Source: Prevotella sp. UBA2725 (GTDB taxonomy: Bacteria; Bacteroidota; Bacteroidia; Bacteroidales; Bacteroidaceae). Taken from it: DNA of 64,000 nucleotides. Positions 59,614-64,000 of the stretch are shown here, one piece after another. Position numbers and translations under genes: made by a program. Under the pieces are notes generated by a model. The model was not told the origin of the DNA, did not search any database, and was given only the letters and a program-made list of their open reading frames with translations. Numbering within the stretch: the first letter of the stretch is position 1; the number at the start of each line of letters is the position of its first letter. The DNA is taken from the NCBI GenBank assembly GCA_002353825.1, contig DEKJ01000057.1, positions 151,010 through 215,009 of the forward strand, read 5' to 3'.

Positions 59614-62600
59614 TGAAAAACAACGATATAAAGAAGGTTCTTCTTCTCGGCTCCGGCGCCTTGAAGATTGGTGAGGCAGGTGAGTTCGACTACTCCGGTT
59701 CTCAAGCACTGAAGGCTCTGCGCGAGGAAGGCATTGAGACCGTACTTATCAACCCTAACATCGCTACGGTGCAGACCTCCGAGGGTGTGGCTGACCAGAT
59801 CTATTTCCTCCCCGTCCAGCCTTACTTCGTGGAGCGGGTCATCGCCAAGGAACATCCAGACGGCATTCTCCTCTCCTTCGGTGGACAGACGGCACTCAAC
59901 TGCGGTGTGAAGCTCGAAGAAAGCGGCGTATTGGAGAAATACAACGTGAAAGTGCTCGGTACCCCCGTGCGTGCCATCATGGACACCGAGGACCGCGAGC
60001 GCTTCGTCGAGAAGCTCGATGAGATCGATGTCAAGACCATCAAGAGTGAGGCCTGCGAGAACATGGATCAAGCGCTCAAGGCTGCTCACGACCTGGGTTA
60101 CCCCGTCATCATCCGCGCTGCTTATGCACTCGGTGGATTGGGCTCCGGCTTCGCTGACAACGACGACGAGCTTCGTAAGATCTGTGAGAAAGCGTTCTCG
60201 TTCTCTCCGCAGGTGCTCGTGGAGAAGAGTCTGAAAGGATGGAAGGAGATTGAGTATGAGGTCGTTCGCGATGGCTACGACAACTGCATCACGGTCTGTA
60301 ACATGGAGAACTTCGACCCACTCGGCATCCACACGGGTGAGAGTATCGTCATCGCTCCGTCGCAGACACTCACCAACTCAGAATATCATAAGCTGCGCGC
60401 ACTCTCTATCAAGATCGTGCGCCATATCGGTATCGTAGGCGAGTGCAACGTACAGTACGCTTTCGATCCGAATTCAGAGGACTACCGCGTCATCGAAGTC
60501 AACGCCCGTCTGTCGCGCTCCTCAGCCCTCGCTTCTAAGGCTACCGGTTATCCCCTCGCCTTCGTGGCTGCCAAGCTCGGACTGGGCTATGGCCTCTTCG
60601 AACTGAAGAACTCTGTCACAAAGACTACCTCTGCATTCTTTGAGCCGGCTCTCGACTATGTCGTCTGCAAGATTCCTCGTTGGGACCTCAGTAAGTTCCG
60701 CGGTGTAGACAAGGAGCTCGGCTCCAGCATGAAGTCAGTCGGTGAGGTGATGGCTATCGGTCGTAACTTTGAGGAAGCTATCCAGAAGGGTCTCCGTATG
60801 ATCGGTCAGGGTATGCACGGATTCGTTGAGAACAAGGAGCTTGAGATTCCCGATATCGACAAGTCACTGCGTGAGCCTACCGACAAGCGTGTCTTCGTCA
60901 TCTCCAAGGCTATGCACAAGGGCTACACCGTGGATGAGATTCACGACTTGACGAAGATCGACCGCTGGTTCCTCTATAAGCTTAAGCATATCATCGATAT
61001 CGATGAGCGTCTGAAGAAATGCAATATCAACACGCTCGACAAAGAGCTGCTGCGTGAGGCTAAGGTCTATGGCTTCACCGACTTCCAGATTGCACGCGCC
61101 GTGGGTCTGGAGAAAGAGATCGGCAACATGCACAAGGCGCTGCTCGTCGTGCGCAGTCTCCGCAAAAACTATGGCATCCTACCTGTCGTAAAGCAGATTG
61201 ATACGCTTGCTGCCGAGTATCCCGCCCAGACCAACTACCTCTACATGACCTACGCTGGTGTGAAGAGCGACATCGAATTCTCCAACGACCACCGTTCCGT
61301 CATCGTGCTTGGCTCGGGTGCTTACCGCATCGGATCCTCTGTGGAGTTCGACTGGTGTGGCGTGCAGGCGCTGCATACGATCCGCAAGCAGGGCTACCGC
61401 TCCATCATGATCAACTATAACCCTGAGACCGTGTCTACCGACTATGATATGTGCGACCGCCTCTACTTCGATGAGCTCACCTTCGAGCGCGTCATGGACA
61501 TCATCGACCTTGAGCAGCCTTACGGTGTCATCGTCTCTACTGGCGGACAGATTCCGAACAACCTCGCCATGTACCTCGATGAGCAGAACGTCACCATCCT
61601 TGGTACACAGGCTAAAGATATCGACCGCGCTGAGGACCGTGCTAAGTTCTCGTCGATGCTCAATGAGCTCGGCATCAACCAGCCGGAATGGAGCGCACTG
61701 AAGAGCATGGACGACATCGATGAGTTCGTCAAGCGCGTCGGCTTCCCGGTGCTCGTGCGTCCGTCGTACGTCCTCTCCGGTGCTGCCATGAACGTTTGCT
61801 CCAACGACGATGAGCTCCACCGCTTCCTCCAGCTCGCTGCCAATGTGAGTGAGGATCACCCTGTTGTCGTGTCGAAGTTCATTGAGCACGCCAAGGAGAT
61901 CGATTTCGATGCTGTGGCACGCAACGGTGAGATCATGGCTTACGCTATCTCTGAGCACATCGAGTTTGCTGGTGTCCACTCCGGCGATGCTACCCTGCAG
62001 TTGCCGCCGCAGAAACTGTATGTGGAGACCGTACGTCGTATCAAACGTGTGAGCCGTAAGATCGCTGCCGCCCTGCATATCAATGGTCCGTTCAACATCC
62101 AGTATATGGCGCGCGAGAACGACATCCTCGTCATCGAGTGTAACCTGCGCAGCTCCCGTTCGTTCCCGTTCGTGAGCAAGGTTCTGAAGATCAACTTCAT
62201 CGAGCTCGCTACGAAGATCATGCTCGGCGTGCCAGTGGAGAAACCAGCCAAGAGCCTCTTCGACCTCGACTATGTCGGTATCAAGGCTTCGCAGTTCTCC
62301 TTCAACCGCTTGCAGAAAGCCGACCCCGTGCTCGGTGTGGACATGAGCTCTACGGGTGAGGTAGGCTGTCTCGGCGACGATACGAACCAGGCTCTGCTGA
62401 AGGCTGAGCTCGCTGTCGGTCAGCGTATCCCGAAGCACACCGTGCTGCTCTCTACGGGTGGTGCCAAGCAGAAGGCTGACATGCTCGATGCTGCCAAGCG
62501 CCTCGTGGAGCACGGCTATGAGCTCTTCGCAACGCCCGGTACCTCGCGTTATCTCACCGATAACGGTGTGGAGAACACGCTCGTCTACTGGCCTTCGGAG

Positions 62601-62837
62601 CAGGATAAGAAGCCGCAGGCACTCGAACTGCTGCACGAGAAGAAGATCGACATGGTGGTGAATATCCCGAAGGACCTCACAGCCGGAGAATTGACCAACG
62701 GTTATAAGATCCGGCGTGCAGCCATTGACCTGAACGTGCCGCTTATCACGAACAGTCGTCTGGCTTCCGCCTTCATCAATGCCTTCACAACGCTCAAGCT
62801 CGATGACATCGACATCAAGGCATGGGGAGAATACTAA
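59613..62837 (+). CDS. carB: Carbamoyl-phosphate synthase large subunit
   Basis: 1074 residues, full length. Two ATP-grasp halves are visible: LLLGSGALKIGEAGEFDYSG in the first and VIVLGSGAYRIGSSVEFDWCG in the second. The C-terminal allosteric domain (VLLSTGGAKQKADMLDAA, FATPGTSRYL) is present. It forms carbamoyl phosphate. Translation is coupled to carA. Confidence 0.97.
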   Translation: MKNNDIKKVLLLGSGALKIGEAGEFDYSGSQALKALREEGIETVLINPNIATVQTSEGVADQIYFLPVQPYFVERVIAKEHPDGILLSFGGQTALNCGVKLEESGVLEKYNVKVLGTPVRAIMDTEDRERFVEKLDEIDVKTIKSEACENMDQALKAAHDLGYPVIIRAAYALGGLGSGFADNDDELRKICEKAFSFSPQVLVEKSLKGWKEIEYEVVRDGYDNCITVCNMENFDPLGIHTGESIVIAPSQTLTNSEYHKLRALSIKIVRHIGIVGECNVQYAFDPNSEDYRVIEVNARLSRSSALASKATGYPLAFVAAKLGLGYGLFELKNSVTKTTSAFFEPALDYVVCKIPRWDLSKFRGVDKELGSSMKSVGEVMAIGRNFEEAIQKGLRMIGQGMHGFVENKELEIPDIDKSLREPTDKRVFVISKAMHKGYTVDEIHDLTKIDRWFLYKLKHIIDIDERLKKCNINTLDKELLREAKVYGFTDFQIARAVGLEKEIGNMHKALLVVRSLRKNYGILPVVKQIDTLAAEYPAQTNYLYMTYAGVKSDIEFSNDHRSVIVLGSGAYRIGSSVEFDWCGVQALHTIRKQGYRSIMINYNPETVSTDYDMCDRLYFDELTFERVMDIIDLEQPYGVIVSTGGQIPNNLAMYLDEQNVTILGTQAKDIDRAEDRAKFSSMLNELGINQPEWSALKSMDDIDEFVKRVGFPVLVRPSYVLSGAAMNVCSNDDELHRFLQLAANVSEDHPVVVSKFIEHAKEIDFDAVARNGEIMAYAISEHIEFAGVHSGDATLQLPPQKLYVETVRRIKRVSRKIAAALHINGPFNIQYMARENDILVIECNLRSSRSFPFVSKVLKINFIELATKIMLGVPVEKPAKSLFDLDYVGIKASQFSFNRLQKADPVLGVDMSSTGEVGCLGDDTNQALLKAELAVGQRIPKHTVLLSTGGAKQKADMLDAAKRLVEHGYELFATPGTSRYLTDNGVENTLVYWPSEQDKKPQALELLHEKKIDMVVNIPKDLTAGELTNGYKIRRAAIDLNVPLITNSRLASAFINAFTTLKLDDIDIKAWGEY

Positions 62838-62850
62838 AGCCCCTTGAGCC

Positions 62851-62917
62851 CTTCCTCTGAATCCCAACCCCTTTCGGTTCCCCCGTTATCGGGGGCCAGG
62901 AATCCAAAGGGGAGGGT
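62851..62917. repeat. Dispersed repeat with CCCCGTTATCGGGG core
   Basis: An inverted copy of the repeat at 37849-37918. It lies 14 bp after the carB stop. Confidence 0.75.
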
Positions 62918-62955
62918 AGTTACTTTAAATCTATTTCTCTCGTAATTATAAACAA

Positions 62956-63007
62956 AACAAGAAGAAAGAATACAAATGCAATGCATCTTGTGTTCTTTCT
63001 TCTTGTT
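62956..63007. terminator. Long bidirectional hairpin between carB and the YycJ-like gene
   Basis: A 20-bp inverted repeat with one wobble: AACAAGAAGAAAGAATACAA (62956-62975) and its complement at 62988-63007, between convergent genes. Confidence 0.75.
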
Positions 63008-63017
63008 AATTTATTAT

Positions 63018-63833
63018 TTAGCAAAGTGTAAAGATCTCGCTCGGTGTTTTCCGCTTCAGCACGTCGAGGTCGAAATCAGCACCCGGCTCGTCTCCCGCCA
63101 CGATGCCATGCTCTCGCAGGATCTGCTTCACTTGCTTGTCAGCCAGATCAGGATGATTGTTCTCGTCGCTGAGATGACAAAGCCAGACATGGTGAAGGTT
63201 CGGAGTGGCACACTCCACCAACGCCTGAGCACACTCCGCATTGCTCTGGTGACCATAAGGCCCTGCGATACGGTCTTTGAGATGCTGGGGATAAGGTCCT
63301 GCTTCAAGCATCTGCTGCTCATAATCGGCTTCGATGACGAGATAGTTGGCGCGTGCGATATACTGTTTCATGTCGTCGGTGAGGTGACCGATATCTGTCA
63401 TGATGACAAACGTAGTGTTCTCATACCTGATCTCATAACCCACGCAATCGGTACTGTCGTGAGGCACGCCAAAAGGAGTGATGGAGAAGCTGCCTATCGT
63501 AAAAGGCGTGTCTTTCATGATGACGCGCTTGAGCTCCGGGGCGATCTTCTTCCGCACGCTCCAGTTCTTGCCGATACCTTCGTGCACACCGAGCGTGGCA
63601 TAGACAGGAAGATTATAGTCATGACTCAGACATCCCACAGACCTGACGTGGTCAGCGTGGTCATGGGTGATGATGATTCCGAGGGCGGAGAAGAGGGAAA
63701 GGCCATAGCTCTTGAGATACTTCTTGAGCGTTCTTACGCCCACTCCCGCATCTATCACGAGCGCCTCTGTATCAGTGTAGAGCAAGCTGCAGTTGCCGCT
63801 ACTCCCACTGCCAAAAGATACGAAATGTAACAT
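63018..63833 (-). CDS. MBL-fold metallo-hydrolase, YycJ/WalJ type
   Basis: 271 residues. FVSFGSGSSGNCSLLY is the start of YycJ-type beta-lactamase-fold proteins, and HDHADHVRSV the metal site; MTDIGHL and HLSDENNHP supply later ligands. Related proteins in Firmicutes are linked to the WalRK system and have 5' exonuclease activity. In Bacteroidota the role is not settled. A TAACTTTG promoter lies 20 bp upstream. Confidence 0.9.
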   Translation of the reverse strand: MLHFVSFGSGSSGNCSLLYTDTEALVIDAGVGVRTLKKYLKSYGLSLFSALGIIITHDHADHVRSVGCLSHDYNLPVYATLGVHEGIGKNWSVRKKIAPELKRVIMKDTPFTIGSFSITPFGVPHDSTDCVGYEIRYENTTFVIMTDIGHLTDDMKQYIARANYLVIEADYEQQMLEAGPYPQHLKDRIAGPYGHQSNAECAQALVECATPNLHHVWLCHLSDENNHPDLADKQVKQILREHGIVAGDEPGADFDLDVLKRKTPSEIFTLC

Positions 63834-63852
63834 TTTAGTGTCTATTTTACTA

Positions 63853-63860
63853 CAAAGTTA
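63853..63860 (-). promoter_or_regulatory. -7 promoter element for the YycJ-like gene
   Basis: TAACTTTG on the minus strand, about 20 bp before the start codon. Confidence 0.6.
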
Positions 63861-64000
63861 GTCAAAACATTTCGTATCTTTCCATATTGGTAGTACAAAA
63901 AAGTATAAAGATTGGTTTGCTCTCTTTGATCAGAGATCACAGAATCTATGTTTTCACACGGATCTTAAAGATTTTGAAGATGGCTACGCTATTCGCTACG
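63861..64000. other. No gene recognised at the window end
   Basis: 140 bp with no credible complete or partial frame. The final GGCTACGCTATTCGCTACG resembles the CGCTACGCTAAAG repeat at 161-241. Confidence 0.4.

Noticed and set aside
61179..62867. 562-codon open frame opposite carB
   Set aside because: It is a shadow of carB codon usage. CarB is complete and unmistakable on the other strand.
1..64000. tRNA genes, rRNA genes, prophage or complete insertion sequences
   Set aside because: I scanned for TTCGA-type T-loops with acceptor pairing, conserved rRNA segments and transposase motifs by eye and found none. A tRNAscan-SE and ISfinder run would be decisive.

Overview
The window looks like chromosomal DNA of a Bacteroidales bacterium, most likely Prevotella or a close relative. 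The reasons are that upstream regions carry the Bacteroidota -7 promoter element TAnnTTTG and not Shine-Dalgarno sequences, and that the gene content is typical of the group: rpsF-rpsR-rplI, a serine palmitoyltransferase homologue, carboxynorspermidine decarboxylase, a FeoA-FeoB fusion, lipoproteins with SxC lipoboxes, and GC-rich dispersed palindromes. No species is claimed. No rRNA, tRNA, CRISPR array, phage or intact insertion sequence was seen. The only RNA gene recognised with confidence is rnpB.

Layout. 1-9.6 kb: the end of kdsB, divergent sphingolipid-type genes (SPT and a lipid kinase), HU, a 29-residue basic protein, RNase G, then on the minus strand a GH13 amylase fused to an AlaX-like tRNA-editing domain, fabD, and the ribosomal operon rpsF-rpsR-rplI. 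9.7-16.3 kb: a small membrane protein, nspC, prs, then a minus-strand run of rmlC, a lipoprotein, a mini protein resembling a secretion sorting domain, an L,D-transpeptidase and an ECF sigma factor. 16.4-27.7 kb: an HU-like/SPOR protein, an FHA protein, an HMA-AraC hybrid regulator, cdd, a beta-helix lipoprotein, a HAD phosphatase, rsmG, a metallo-hydrolase, ruvC, a dual ATPase, a 5'-nucleotidase and nudC. 28-38 kb: an AspT/YidE-type transporter, a 1.2 kb gene-free repeat zone, and an RND efflux locus in which the regulator and the outer-membrane channel each carry one in-frame stop codon. 38-45.6 kb: dinB, two small proteins, rnpB, a DegP-type protease, feoAB, and riboflavin synthase behind a long structured leader. 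45.8-54.2 kb: a TolC-MacA-MacB type efflux operon, an M48 lipoprotein protease, NfeD, an SPFH protein and a divergent WecB-like protein. 54.3-64 kb: asparaginase, a helicase-associated domain protein, an orphan capsule-export lipoprotein, purF-carA-carB, and a YycJ-type hydrolase.

Most genes are housekeeping. The points most worth a second look are the amylase-AlaX fusion, the WecB-like protein lacking two catalytic residues, the two nonsense codons in one efflux locus, the unassigned RNA leader of ribE, a 271-bp element with 43-bp inverted repeats, and tandem duplications with 22, 26 or 43 bp periods that begin at or span the stop codons of several genes. All family assignments come from reading motifs in the sequence; no database search was run.
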